58,854 bases of DNA from a bacterium (GTDB taxonomy: Bacteria > Actinomycetota > Acidimicrobiia > Spongiisociales > Spongiisociaceae): contig JAPPFW010000008.1 of assembly GCA_028821575.1 (NCBI GenBank), forward strand, positions 1-58,854, written 5' to 3'. Under the pieces are notes generated by a model. That model did no database searches, was not told where the DNA came from, and was given only the letters and a program-made list of their open reading frames with translations. Positions within the stretch are counted from its first letter, which is position 1, and every line of letters starts with the position of its first letter. Position numbers and translations under genes: made by a program. Shown here in pieces: positions 7,673 through 17,092 of the stretch.

Positions 7673-9574
7673 ATTTTCCACGGTTCCGGAGGCGGTTGGT
7701 GGTCCTACCTCAACTACGACGAGAGCCAGCCGGGACCGGAACTCGATCGGGCGCTCCTGAGGCGAGTCTTCGGATACGGACGCCCGTACAAGTGGTTGCT
7801 GGTAGGAGTGCTGGCCACCATCCTTGCTGTATCAGTGCTGTCGGTGATCCCCCCGCTGTTGATCCGCGAACTGGTCGACCGCGCCATTCCGGAGGCCGAC
7901 ATAGGCCAGTTGACCCTGCTCGGCGTGGGCATGGTGGCCGTTCCATTGGTCAACGTGTCGGTGGGCACCCTGCAGCGATGGATGTCAGCCAAGGCCGGCG
8001 AGGGCATCATCTTCGACCTGAGGTGCAGCCTCTACACCCACCTCCAGGCCATGTCGCTGCGTTTCTTCACCGAGACCAAGACCGGCGAACTCATCTCGCG
8101 GCTGAACAGCGACGTGGTGGGTGCGCAGACCGCGATCACCGGAACCTTCGTCACCATCATCTCCAACCTCGTCTCGGTGGTGGTCATCCTGTTCGTGATG
8201 GTCCGTGCCGAGTGGCGGCTCACGCTCTTGGCGGTGGCGGCCCTGCCGCTCTTCGTCTACCCGGCCCGCCGGGTGGCGCAGGTCCTTAGAGGCATCACCC
8301 AGCGCCAGATGCGCCACAACGCAGCGATGGCGGCCATTCTCAGCGAGACCTTCAACGTGAGCGGTGCCCTGCTGGTCAAGCTTTTCGGGCGCCGACGGGA
8401 GGAGGCTGCCAGGTTCTCTACCGAGGCCGGGATGGTCCGGGACCTCGGTGTTCGCCAGGCCCTCATCGGGCGTTGGTTCTTCGCCGCACTCGGACTGGTC
8501 GGCGCCATGGGTACGGCTGCCGTGTTCTGGGTAGGCGGGTACCTGGTGATTCAGGGTGATCTGAGCCTCGGGACAGTTGTCATGTTCTCGTCGTTGCTGG
8601 TCCAGCTCTACGGGCCATTGTCCGCCATGTCCAACGCCAGGGTGGAGTTCGCCACGTCACTCGTGTCGTTCGAACGCGTCTTCGAGATCCTCGACCTACC
8701 TCACGAGATCGTGGAGCATCGGGATCCGACGGACATCCGGCCGGTGCGAGGCGAGGTCGAGTTCGACGGGGTGTTCTTCCGTTACCAGGCGACCGGGAAC
8801 GCCGGTCTCGTGCCCGCCAACCGTCCCTGGGACATGCAGGAAGCCGATTCGGCCGGGGTCCAGGCAACCAGACCCTGGGCGATCGAGGACGTGAGTTTCC
8901 GGATCCAACCGGGAGAACTCACCGCGGTGGTGGGACCCTCGGGTGCCGGGAAGACCACGGTGACCTACCTGGTCCCCAGGCTCTACGACGTCGACCGCGG
9001 CCGGGTGAGGATCGACGGAGTCGATGTGCGGGACGCCTCGCTCGGGTCCCTCGAGGTTGCGGTCGGCGTGGTCACCCAGGAGACGTTCCTGTTCCATGAC
9101 ACGATCGCCGCCAATCTCCGCTACGCAAAGCCCGAGGCGACCCAGCCAGAACTCGAGGATGCGGCGCGGGCGGCCAACATACACGACTTCGTGGCGTCCC
9201 TGGCCGACGGCTACGAGACGGTAGTGGGGGAGAGGGGATACCGCTTGTCAGGGGGTGAGAAGCAGCGCATCGCGCTGGCCCGGGTGATCCTCAAGGATCC
9301 GCAGATCCTCATCCTCGACGAGGCCACCGCACATCTCGATTCCGAGTCGGAGGCTCTAATCCACGAGGCGTTGGAGCGGGTGATGGTGGGAAGGACTTCG
9401 CTGGTCATCGCCCACCGTCTCTCGACCATCCAGGCTGCCGACCGGATCCTCGTGCTGGACGAAGGCCGTCTGGTGGAAGAGGGAAGCCACGGGCAACTGG
9501 TCGCCTTGGGAGGTTTGTACGCCAGGCTGCACCACACCCAGTTCGGACGCCAGAAGGCTCCGGCTAAGGGCTGA
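7673..9574 (+). CDS. ABC exporter half-transporter (MsbA/multidrug type), probable ATT start
   Basis: 633 aa if translation starts at ATT 7673, five bases after GGGAGG. From the in-frame stop at 7646 no ATG, GTG or TTG occurs until TTG 7796, which falls inside the first membrane helix and would delete the conserved GGGWWSYLNYDES lead-in. The N-terminal half is a six-helix ABC membrane domain (type 1 exporter). The nucleotide-binding domain has Walker A GPSGAGKTT (near residue 420), signature LSGGEKQRIALA and Walker B ILILDEATAHLD. A roughly 30-residue insert precedes WAIEDVSF. Such proteins dimerise in the inner membrane and export lipids or drugs. It is a single gene with a structured leader. 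Confidence 0.88.
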   Translation: MFHGSGGGWWSYLNYDESQPGPELDRALLRRVFGYGRPYKWLLVGVLATILAVSVLSVIPPLLIRELVDRAIPEADIGQLTLLGVGMVAVPLVNVSVGTLQRWMSAKAGEGIIFDLRCSLYTHLQAMSLRFFTETKTGELISRLNSDVVGAQTAITGTFVTIISNLVSVVVILFVMVRAEWRLTLLAVAALPLFVYPARRVAQVLRGITQRQMRHNAAMAAILSETFNVSGALLVKLFGRRREEAARFSTEAGMVRDLGVRQALIGRWFFAALGLVGAMGTAAVFWVGGYLVIQGDLSLGTVVMFSSLLVQLYGPLSAMSNARVEFATSLVSFERVFEILDLPHEIVEHRDPTDIRPVRGEVEFDGVFFRYQATGNAGLVPANRPWDMQEADSAGVQATRPWAIEDVSFRIQPGELTAVVGPSGAGKTTVTYLVPRLYDVDRGRVRIDGVDVRDASLGSLEVAVGVVTQETFLFHDTIAANLRYAKPEATQPELEDAARAANIHDFVASLADGYETVVGERGYRLSGGEKQRIALARVILKDPQILILDEATAHLDSESEALIHEALERVMVGRTSLVIAHRLSTIQAADRILVLDEGRLVEEGSHGQLVALGGLYARLHHTQFGRQKAPAKG

Positions 9575-9578
9575 GCCT

Positions 9579-9935
9579 TCAGGCGCCCACCGCTCTCGAG
9601 ACGGACGGCCATCCGTGGGCGAGCAGCAGCAAGCTTCCGTCGTGGCACATCCATAGGTGCTCGTTGACGTTGAACCATCGATGGGGAGGTGTGACCCGGA
9701 GCACCGAGCGATCCGCGGCGCGCCGGGCACGGTAGGCGAGCACCTCAGGGCCGGGAGCGAGGACGGCGTCAACGCGGCCCACCAGTTCGTACTCGCCGAA
9801 GAGGACCGACATGGATTCCCACGCGTCGCCTTCGGCGGCGGCATCACCGAACCGGACCCATCGGCAGTTCCGGCAGGTTCCGACGCCGACGCCGCGGAGG
9901 ACCGTGTGCGTGATGGAGTGGTCAAGACAGCGCAT
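9579..9935 (-). CDS. Small hypothetical protein
   Basis: 118 aa from ATG 9935. I recognise no family. A C-x-x-C motif (GTCRNCRW) near residue 20 is followed by a hydrophobic, acidic middle and a tryptophan/histidine-rich C terminus (HRWFNVNEHLWMCHDG). Composition and codon use look like real coding sequence, and the gene ends five bases beyond the convergent ABC transporter. The frame stays open further upstream to 10292, but that extension overlaps the promoter of the next gene. Moderate confidence that it is expressed. Confidence 0.5.
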   Translation of the reverse strand: MRCLDHSITHTVLRGVGVGTCRNCRWVRFGDAAAEGDAWESMSVLFGEYELVGRVDAVLAPGPEVLAYRARRAADRSVLRVTPPHRWFNVNEHLWMCHDGSLLLLAHGWPSVSRAVGA

Positions 9936-10098
9936 CAAACCAATGGTGCCACGGAGGTGTGACACGCCCGGTGATTTCGGCCACATGCACGGGACGGCCG
10001 GATCCGATTCGATCGGTGTCCTGGCGTTCACCCTCCCCGACGGTTTTCCTGGAACCTGGAGACGCTCGTTTGCCGTCTCACTTACCATGGAGGAACTG

Positions 10099-12879
10099 AT
10101 GACGATGCGTGGCGGTGCCCGATCCGCACGGAGTGCCCTAACGGTTCGGACGGCCGCGGCGGTGGTGCTGGCGCTGGCGGTGGGGGTGACGGCCCACGCC
10201 GCCCGCGGCGATGACTTCGCGGACGTGCAGGAGGGTGGCGTCCACCAGCCCGCCATAGACGCGCTGGATGGAGCGGGGGTGCTGGAGGGCACGGAGTGCG
10301 CTCCCGGGCGATTCTGTCCCGGCGATCCGGTCCCGCGCTGGGTGGTGGCAGTGTGGCTGGTACGGGTCCTGGACGGTGGCGATCCGCCCGCAGCGGGCGG
10401 ATCGGGGTTTGCCGATGTGGATGCCGGCCAGTGGTGGGCTCCGTTCGTGGAGCGCCTGGCGGCACTCAGGGTAACGGCGGGATGCGCGACCGATCCGTTG
10501 CGGTTCTGCCCGGAAGACCCGGTTGACAGGGGGCAGATGTCATCGTTCCTCGCCCGCGCCTTCGACCTCCCGTCCGCTCAGGCAGCCGGCTTCAAGGACG
10601 TCGCGGTGGGTGGCGTTCACTCCGGGAGCATCGGAGCCCTGGCAGCGGCCGGGATCACCACCGGGTGCTCGATTGACCCGTTGCGGTTCTGTCCCGGCGA
10701 TCCGGTTACGAGAGGTCAGATGGCGACCTTCCTGGCGCGCGCCGGAGGGCTTGTTCCACTGCCTCCAACCGTCGCCTACCGGATCGGATTCACCCGCCGG
10801 CACCTGCCGGTCGACCGCGTCTACATCATGAGTTCCCGCGGCGCCCGCGGGTGGCAACTCGTCAGCGAGGGCAGCGGCTGGGATCCGGTCTGGTCACCCG
10901 ACGGCACGCGCATCGCGTACACCGGTCAGCTATCACCAGACCCGGCCGCCGGCCGGCCCGCTGGGACCCAGGCTGGTACCCGGCGCAGCGCACCGGACCC
11001 TGCCGACACGGAGCCGAGGGTCTTCGTCGTCGATCCCTACTACTCGAATGACCCGCGGGATCTAGGCGCCGGACACTCACCGGCGTGGTCACCGGACGGG
11101 ACGCGCCTCGCCTTCTCCGGCCCCGCGGATGGCGCCGCCCGGATCCTGACAATGAGTGTCGACGGTACCGGTCGCCAGGCACTGGCGGAAGGCCGGGATC
11201 AGGCCTGGTCGCCGGATGGGCTGAGCATCGCCTTCACGCGCACCGTCGAGGATGTCGACGGTCTCTTCGTGATCGGAGTCGACGGGTCGGGAGAGCGGTA
11301 CCTGGGCGAGGGGAGCGGTCCGGTCTGGTCGCCGGACGGGTTGAGCATCGCCTTCACCCGAGCTCAGGCGGGCGGCGACGACATCTTCGTCATGAACGCC
11401 GACGGATCGGACCAGCGGCAACTCACCGACGAGGCCGGGCACGATCGGCGGCCCGTGTGGTCGCCGGACGGGTTGAGCATCGCCTTCGACACCGAACGTC
11501 ACGGAGATCTCACTGCGGAGTCGCCCGACACCGAGATATACGTGATAAACGCTGACGGTACCGGCCAGCAGCAACTGACGGACGGTGGGGGCAAGAACCG
11601 GCGGCCGGTCTGGGCTCCCGGCGGCCAACGCATAGCCTTCACAACGGAGGAGTGGGAATACCACTACATCTACTCGATCAACCCCGACGGCTCCGACCGG
11701 CGACCACTTACGTACACCACCGATGACCGGGACCCGGTGTGGTCGCCCGACGGGCGGACCGTCGCCTTCACCAGCGACCGGAAGGCCAACTATCTGAGTT
11801 TCGTGACCGGAGTCGACGGCGCCGGCCAGAGGCAGGTGGCCGACATGGGTGACACCGGTGTGCCGGCCTGGTCTCCCGGCGGCACCCGCATAGCCTTCTC
11901 GTGCTGTGAGGGGTATCTCGGGTACATCTGGGTTGTTGACACCGAAGGAAGGGGCCATTCCCGGAGGCTTGACGCGACTGCGGGTACGGATTGGGCCGAT
12001 GACCCCGTCTGGTCTCCCGACGGCTCCCGTATGGCCTTCACCCGCTCCATGAGCGCTGACAACGCCCTCGGATTCGTTGACGAGCTCTTCCTAATCGATG
12101 CCGACGGAACCAACGTCACACAGATCACACAGACAGAGGGAGGCGCCTACGGCACCGGCCGCCCGGTCTGGTCCCCGGATGGTACGCGAATCGCCTTCAC
12201 CCGCTTCAGGGACCTGGATCCGGCTCCCACGGTGTCGAATATCGACTCGGAACTGCTCGTGGTGAACGCCGACGGAACCGACCAGCGGCTACTTGCCGAC
12301 ACCGACGGCGACGATCACAACCCGGTCTGGTCGCCGGACGGCACCCGGATCGCCTTCCACCACAGCACGCAGTCCACCACCAAGATCCTCGTGGTGAACG
12401 CCGATGGTTCCGGGCAGCGAGTGCTCGCCCGGACGCGAGGCGAGGAGTGGGGGCCGTGGTGGTCACCGGACGGGACCCGTATCGCCTTCACCGGGTTGGC
12501 CCGCCGCAATGGCACCCCCAGCGTCTACGTCGTACGCGCCGATGGTTCCGACCAGACGAGCCTGGGTTTCGGCGCCAACCCGAGGTGGTCTCCCGACGGC
12601 TCCCGGATCGCCTTCGTCGACTACGGGGATACCGGCTCGACCTGGGAGATCGTCTCGATCAAGCCCGATGGGACGGATCCGAGGCCCCTTACGCAAACCG
12701 GGCCCGAGACCGTCCCGACCGGGCTGGTGTGGTCTCCCGATGGTTCCCGCATCGCCTTTGCCAGCAGTCACGATGGCGACGACGAGATCTACGTGGTGAA
12801 CGGGAACGGTTCCGGCCAGACGCAGATCACCCATAACGACTTCTTCGCCGACACGGACCCGGTGTGGGTCGGTGGGTAG
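10099..12879 (+). CDS. Secreted protein with S-layer-homology-like repeats and 14 PD40/TolB-type propeller repeats
   Basis: 926 aa from ATG 10099, chosen because GGAGG (10089-10093) sits five bases before it; an ATG at 10087 is the alternative. A signal peptide (about residues 1-33, ending AHA) is followed by three SLH-like repeats of the type FADV...AIDAL...GC...RFCPGDPVTRGQMATFLARA (about 35-215). The rest holds fourteen repeats with the core WSPDGTRIAF, enough for two seven-bladed beta-propellers, ending in a lone DPVWVGG that could close the last blade. It is probably anchored to the cell wall through the SLH-like part and displays propellers that bind glycans, peptides or proteins. No catalytic domain is seen. 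Confidence 0.85.
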   Translation: MTMRGGARSARSALTVRTAAAVVLALAVGVTAHAARGDDFADVQEGGVHQPAIDALDGAGVLEGTECAPGRFCPGDPVPRWVVAVWLVRVLDGGDPPAAGGSGFADVDAGQWWAPFVERLAALRVTAGCATDPLRFCPEDPVDRGQMSSFLARAFDLPSAQAAGFKDVAVGGVHSGSIGALAAAGITTGCSIDPLRFCPGDPVTRGQMATFLARAGGLVPLPPTVAYRIGFTRRHLPVDRVYIMSSRGARGWQLVSEGSGWDPVWSPDGTRIAYTGQLSPDPAAGRPAGTQAGTRRSAPDPADTEPRVFVVDPYYSNDPRDLGAGHSPAWSPDGTRLAFSGPADGAARILTMSVDGTGRQALAEGRDQAWSPDGLSIAFTRTVEDVDGLFVIGVDGSGERYLGEGSGPVWSPDGLSIAFTRAQAGGDDIFVMNADGSDQRQLTDEAGHDRRPVWSPDGLSIAFDTERHGDLTAESPDTEIYVINADGTGQQQLTDGGGKNRRPVWAPGGQRIAFTTEEWEYHYIYSINPDGSDRRPLTYTTDDRDPVWSPDGRTVAFTSDRKANYLSFVTGVDGAGQRQVADMGDTGVPAWSPGGTRIAFSCCEGYLGYIWVVDTEGRGHSRRLDATAGTDWADDPVWSPDGSRMAFTRSMSADNALGFVDELFLIDADGTNVTQITQTEGGAYGTGRPVWSPDGTRIAFTRFRDLDPAPTVSNIDSELLVVNADGTDQRLLADTDGDDHNPVWSPDGTRIAFHHSTQSTTKILVVNADGSGQRVLARTRGEEWGPWWSPDGTRIAFTGLARRNGTPSVYVVRADGSDQTSLGFGANPRWSPDGSRIAFVDYGDTGSTWEIVSIKPDGTDPRPLTQTGPETVPTGLVWSPDGSRIAFASSHDGDDEIYVVNGNGSGQTQITHNDFFADTDPVWVGG

Positions 12880-12908
12880 GTTTGGTACCCATTGTGCCGT
12901 CGGCGTTC

Positions 12909-13793
12909 CTAAGACAGCAGGGTCATCCGGACATCGACCTCCAAGCGGGAGTCGCCTCCTCCCTCGATCACCCCCCGAGTCGGCGGTACGTCGCGGTAGT
13001 CGCGCCCGACGGCTATCCGAACGTATCGCTGATCGGCGAGGGTGCGGTTGGTAGGGTCCACGCCGATCCAGCCCGCCGCGGGCAGGCAGGTCTCGGCCCA
13101 CGCGTGGGTAGCCGCTCCGAACGCCGATCCCGCTTCCACCGGCCCGTTCCCCGTCACATACAGGTACCCGGAGACGTACCTGGTGGGCAGGCCCCACGAG
13201 CGGGCGACGGCCACCAGCACGTGGGTGTAGTCCTGGCATACCCCCTTCCTCGAGGTGAGGATGTGGTCGATGGGGGAGTCGACTGACGTGGCCCCCGGCG
13301 TGTACTCGAAAGCGTCGTTGAGGGCAGAGGACAGTCTCAGCACGTCGGCCAGGGGATCGGTGGCGGCTTCCACTCCCAACTCGGTCACGAACGCTCGTAG
13401 GGCGCCGGACGGCTGGGCCAGGGGGCTTGGCCCGGTGAAGTCCCACCAGCGTGGATCGTTGCCCATCGATCGGACCTCATCCCAGCCACCAGGCCCAGGA
13501 CCCTCGGGAAGGGCGGCAGGCGGATCGACTTCCACGGTGGAGGTCGAGACGACCTCCAGTAGTTCGTGGTCCCGGTGAAGGGTGAGCACGTGCCGGACGT
13601 TGCCGAAGGGGTCCGTCTCGGTGGTGGTGCCGGCCGGAGGGATGGTGTCCACCGAGAAGTCCAGCAGCCTCTGGCCCGGGGACTCGAGCGGCCGGAGGCA
13701 CAGCCACATGGTGCACCGGCGGACCGGAGCGCTGTACGCGAACCGGGAGACGTGCCGGATGCGGTACCGCGCCGACGCTCCCGGACTGTTCAT
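12909..13793 (-). CDS. Transglutaminase-like cysteine peptidase (COG1305 type)
   Basis: 294 aa from ATG 13793; the frame stays open upstream, but this ATG overlaps the stop of the preceding gene as ATGA and starts the conserved YRIRHVSRFAYSAPVRRC N-terminal domain. The catalytic triad is visible: cysteine in GVCQDYTHVL, histidine in THAWAE and aspartate in GVDPTN. It is the last gene of a conserved three-gene cluster (circularly permuted ATP-grasp, alpha-E, transglutaminase) found across many bacteria. The cluster is thought to form or break isopeptide-like bonds, but its substrate is not established. Confidence 0.9.
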   Translation of the reverse strand: MNSPGASARYRIRHVSRFAYSAPVRRCTMWLCLRPLESPGQRLLDFSVDTIPPAGTTTETDPFGNVRHVLTLHRDHELLEVVSTSTVEVDPPAALPEGPGPGGWDEVRSMGNDPRWWDFTGPSPLAQPSGALRAFVTELGVEAATDPLADVLRLSSALNDAFEYTPGATSVDSPIDHILTSRKGVCQDYTHVLVAVARSWGLPTRYVSGYLYVTGNGPVEAGSAFGAATHAWAETCLPAAGWIGVDPTNRTLADQRYVRIAVGRDYRDVPPTRGVIEGGGDSRLEVDVRMTLLS

Positions 13794-14779
13794 TGGTCGT
13801 GGCCGCCGGCCCTCCCTGCCACGGGCGCCATGACCGGGTAGTCGAAGTAGGTCTCGGTCACGAGGTCGTGCAGTTGACGGCACCCGCTGCGTATCTTCCG
13901 AAGCAGGGTGTGTCCGTCCGCCGCGCCTCGCCATTCGGCCTTGACCAACTGGCGGATGTACTCGGCCTGGCTACGGGTGCGGGCCGTGGACTCGGCGTCG
14001 GGCCCGGGTCCGACCGCGGTTACCTCCCTGCACAACTGGGACACCGACAGGCTCAACGAGTCGGGGAGTTGCGCGTTGGTGACGATCAAGCCCAGGACGC
14101 GGTCGGGTTCGATGGCGGCGCTGGAAGCGCGGTTGTAGGCCTCGAACGCGTAGTAGTGGCGTAGCAGGCTCGTCCAGTAGGCATCAGCCGGGATTTCGAA
14201 CAGGCGGACTGCCGCGATCTGGGCGATCAGCAGGGAAGCGGAGAGTTGGGTCCGCTCCATGTAGTTTCCCAACTGAACGAAGTGCCAGGCGTCGTCGCGG
14301 TACAGGGTTGACGAGGTCACCCCTCGGAAGGTGTCGATCTGCGCGGCCGTCTCGGCGTAGAAGTTCTCCGGAGACCGCAGCCAGATGTCCTGTATCTCCA
14401 TGTCCTGCAGGCGGAGGTATGACTGGTTGAGGCATGTCCACATCTCGGCCGATATGTGGTGGCGCATCTGGCGTGCGTTCTCCCGTCCTTGCACGAAGCA
14501 GGTGCGGATCGAGTCGGGGTTGGTGGGTTCGAAAGTGAGGTCGTCGGTCAGCGTGAAAGAGTCGACCAGCGTGAACAGGTCGTCGCTGTCGAGTTCGAGC
14601 GCGCCTGTGTGCGGTTCCCGCTCCAGGGCGCCGTAGATGCGATGCCATCCGAAATAGATGTCGCGCGGTGGGCTGTCCACCAGCGACTCGGTCTGCTGTT
14701 TGAGCAGGCGGGACAGGTGGCTGGCGCGTTCCAGGTAACGGCCCATCCAGTAGAGACCAGCGGCGCTTCTCGACAGCAT
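13790..14779 (-). CDS. Alpha-E domain protein (DUF403/COG2307)
   Basis: 329 aa, nearly all alpha-helical. The opening MLSRSAAGLYWMGRYLERAS and the later DAWHFVQLGNYMERTQ segment are typical of alpha-E proteins, which have duplicated GRY/GNY-x-ER motifs. No enzyme activity is known. The partner genes are an ATP-grasp ligase 5 nt upstream and a transglutaminase overlapping by 4 nt, so the three are coupled and probably work as one peptide- or amide-forming system. Confidence 0.88.
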   Translation of the reverse strand: MLSRSAAGLYWMGRYLERASHLSRLLKQQTESLVDSPPRDIYFGWHRIYGALEREPHTGALELDSDDLFTLVDSFTLTDDLTFEPTNPDSIRTCFVQGRENARQMRHHISAEMWTCLNQSYLRLQDMEIQDIWLRSPENFYAETAAQIDTFRGVTSSTLYRDDAWHFVQLGNYMERTQLSASLLIAQIAAVRLFEIPADAYWTSLLRHYYAFEAYNRASSAAIEPDRVLGLIVTNAQLPDSLSLSVSQLCREVTAVGPGPDAESTARTRSQAEYIRQLVKAEWRGAADGHTLLRKIRSGCRQLHDLVTETYFDYPVMAPVAGRAGGHDQ

Positions 14780-14784
14780 GGCGA

Positions 14785-16218
14785 TCAGTCCTCCAGGACC
14801 CAGAAGTCCTTGCCGCCCCCGCCCTGGCTGGAGTTGACAACTAGGCTCCCTCGGCGCAGTGCGATACGGCAGAAGGCTCCTGGCACGATGCGGGTCTCTC
14901 GCCCGGACAGGATAAAGGGACGCAGATCCACGTGCCGAGGCTCCAGGCGGCCCTCGATCAGGCAGGGGGCGCGGGACAGGGCAAGCGTCGGCTGCGAGAT
15001 GTATCCGGCGGGATCAGACCGGATCAGCCCCGCGAACTCGTTGCGCTCGGCCGGTGTCGAGTGGGGACCGATCAGCATCCCGTAACCTCCCGACTCTCCT
15101 ACCTGCTTGACCACCAGGTTCTCCAGGTTGTCGAGGGTGTACTCGAGATCCTCGGGAAGCCGGCAGAGGTAGGTCTCAACGTTCTGGAGAAGGGGTTCCG
15201 CACCCAGGTAGTAGCGGATCATGTCGGGGACGTAGGCGTAGACGCTCTTGTCGTCCGCTACGCCGGTACCGGGGGCGTTCACCAGCGACACGTTTCCGAG
15301 GCGAGCCGCATGGAGCAGGCCCGGTACGCCGAGCAGCGAATCAGGACGGAATACCAGCGGATCCAGGAAGTCGTCGTCCACGCGCCGGTAGATCACATCC
15401 ACGCGTCTCAGTCCGGAAGTGGTTCGCATGTAGACATACCCGTCCTCGACCAGCAGATCCCGACCTTCAACCAGGTCGGCGCCGATCTGGCGGGCCAGGA
15501 ACATGTGCTCGTAGAAGGCCGAGTTGAAGATTCCCGGGGTCAGAAGCGCCACAGTCGGGTCGGGGCGGCCCTCCGGCGCCAGCTCGCGCAGTGTCTGGGC
15601 GAGGATCAGCCCGTAGTTCTCGATGTCCCGCACGCGTGACCGGCGGTACAGGAGCCGGTGAGCCGACTTGGTAGCTTTCCGGATGGCGAGCATGTAGGAC
15701 ACGCCTGACGGAACTCGGAGGTTGTCCTCCAGTACCCGGAAACCGTCGGTGGTGCGAACAAGGTCGGTTCCGCAGACTGCCACCCACACCCCGCGGGGGG
15801 CCTTGAAGCCCCGCATCTCCAGGCGGTACTGCGGGCAGTCGCGGACCATGTCGGCGGGTATCACGCCATCCCTGATGATCCTGGCCTCACCGTAGATGTC
15901 CTGCAGGAACCGGTTGAGGGCGGCCAGACGCTGCTCCAGACCGGCCGTCAAGCCACTCCACTCCGCCGCAGACATCACCCTGGGAATGCAGTCGATCGGG
16001 ATGATGCGTTCGGTTTCCTCGTCGTCGCCGTAGACGGTGAAGGTGATTCCTTCGTTGGTGAACGAGCGGGTGACCCATTCGCCGATGGCGCCTAGTTCGG
16101 TGGCGGACAGATGTTCGAGGGCTTGGTGGAGATCACGAGCGTGGGAGCGGGGGGCGCCGTCGACCTCGAACATCTCGTCGAAGACGCCCGAATCCAGGTC
16201 GTAGGCATCGAAGTTCAA
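14785..16218 (-). CDS. Circularly permuted ATP-grasp protein (COG2308)
   Basis: 477 aa, matching the family's usual length. The segments MRGFKAPRGVWVAVCGTDLVRTTDGFRVLEDNLRVPSG and LVVKQVGESGGYGMLIGP carry the rearranged ATP-grasp nucleotide- and metal-binding residues. ATP-grasp enzymes activate a carboxylate as acyl-phosphate and join it to an amine. It is first in the operon with the alpha-E and transglutaminase genes. A strong hairpin lies about 95 bp upstream of its start, between it and the stress-protein gene. Confidence 0.88.
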   Translation of the reverse strand: MNFDAYDLDSGVFDEMFEVDGAPRSHARDLHQALEHLSATELGAIGEWVTRSFTNEGITFTVYGDDEETERIIPIDCIPRVMSAAEWSGLTAGLEQRLAALNRFLQDIYGEARIIRDGVIPADMVRDCPQYRLEMRGFKAPRGVWVAVCGTDLVRTTDGFRVLEDNLRVPSGVSYMLAIRKATKSAHRLLYRRSRVRDIENYGLILAQTLRELAPEGRPDPTVALLTPGIFNSAFYEHMFLARQIGADLVEGRDLLVEDGYVYMRTTSGLRRVDVIYRRVDDDFLDPLVFRPDSLLGVPGLLHAARLGNVSLVNAPGTGVADDKSVYAYVPDMIRYYLGAEPLLQNVETYLCRLPEDLEYTLDNLENLVVKQVGESGGYGMLIGPHSTPAERNEFAGLIRSDPAGYISQPTLALSRAPCLIEGRLEPRHVDLRPFILSGRETRIVPGAFCRIALRRGSLVVNSSQGGGGKDFWVLED

Positions 16219-16312
16219 GAAGACCGCCCTTCCATGCTCTCGATGTCGCTCGAACCGACCAGCTTCACCGTATCCATTGCGAACTCGACTACCGCCACGA
16301 GTGGGTGTCGCG

Positions 16313-16353
16313 CCCTCCCAGTCGCAGGGATGTTAACCATGCGGCTGGGAGGG
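16313..16353. terminator. Long perfect stem-loop, probable terminator for the usp gene
   Basis: A 14-pair stem (13 Watson-Crick, one G-U) joins 16313-16326 to 16340-16353 around a 13-nt loop. A second hairpin, AACCCC/GGGGTT (16361-16366 with 16377-16382), follows. Both lie 3' of the minus-strand usp stop at 16471 and upstream of the ATP-grasp gene. There is no T-run, so this would be a GC-rich tail-less terminator as often proposed in actinobacteria, or a structured RNA. I see nothing else in 16219-16470. Confidence 0.5.
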
Positions 16354-16470
16354 TGCCGGAAACCCCCTGCGGATACGGGGTTCGTTCGTCGCCTGCTCTA
16401 TCGGGACCAGACGGATTCGCCGGTTGACGAGCTGCGGGAGATCCGTTGTCATGCGCTTACAGGTCTCCGG

Positions 16471-17004
16471 CTAGGTGCGCTCGATCAGGGGGCGCCCAGC
16501 CGACCCGGCCCTGCCTGTCCCCCGGGTCTGTCTGTCGGGTTGGGGGATCAACAGAACGGGAGCCTTGGAGGCGCTGGCGACCTTCATCGAGATGCTGGTC
16601 CAGGCAGACTCGTCGAACAGACGCTGGGTCGTACCGAGCACGATCACGTCGGCTTCGAGAGCCTCGGCCGTTCCGATGATCCCTTCTGCTACCTCGTCCG
16701 CCTCCACGAACAGAGTGCGGGGCTCGATGTTGCGGGCTTGCAGCGCCGCGACGACCGGTGCCGCCATCTTCGAGCCCCTTTCCTCCACGTAACGCTCGGC
16801 GGCGCTGAGGGTCTCGGGTTCCCGGCTGTCCGGAGAAGCATCGAAGGGACGCCACTCGTCCGCGGCCAGCTGCTTGAGAAACTCGTGGGGTGTCTGGGTG
16901 ACGTTCATGACCGTCACCCTTCCGTCTCTCCCCACTAGGACCTCGGCGAAATCGGCAACCGGCTCCGGAGGCAATACCCCTGCCGTGGCGATGAGGAGGT
17001 GCAT
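16471..17004 (-). CDS. Universal stress protein (UspA) family
   Basis: 177 aa, slightly longer than the usual 140-160. The opening MHLLIATAGVL strand and the closing ADVIVLGTTQRLF...SASKAPVLLIPQP segment fit the UspA alpha/beta fold. The ATP-binding consensus G-2x-G-9x-G-S/T is not intact in the GTTQRLFDESAW region, so it may belong to the class that does not bind ATP. Role: stress adaptation, cytoplasmic. It is a single gene, divergent from the flavin reductase; a palindrome lies about 90 bp upstream of its start. Confidence 0.75.
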   Translation of the reverse strand: MHLLIATAGVLPPEPVADFAEVLVGRDGRVTVMNVTQTPHEFLKQLAADEWRPFDASPDSREPETLSAAERYVEERGSKMAAPVVAALQARNIEPRTLFVEADEVAEGIIGTAEALEADVIVLGTTQRLFDESAWTSISMKVASASKAPVLLIPQPDRQTRGTGRAGSAGRPLIERT

Positions 17005-17092
17005 GCCCAGAATCTAGTAGATGATCGAAACGCGGGCCTTGCGAGACTCGCTGGTCAGCAAACCACCAGGCTCCGGAGTTGCGCGCGAGCGA

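Noticed and set aside
9811..10098. N-terminal extension of the propeller protein
   Set aside because: The extension precedes a proper signal peptide and a strong Shine-Dalgarno at 10089-10093; it overlaps a likely minus-strand gene.
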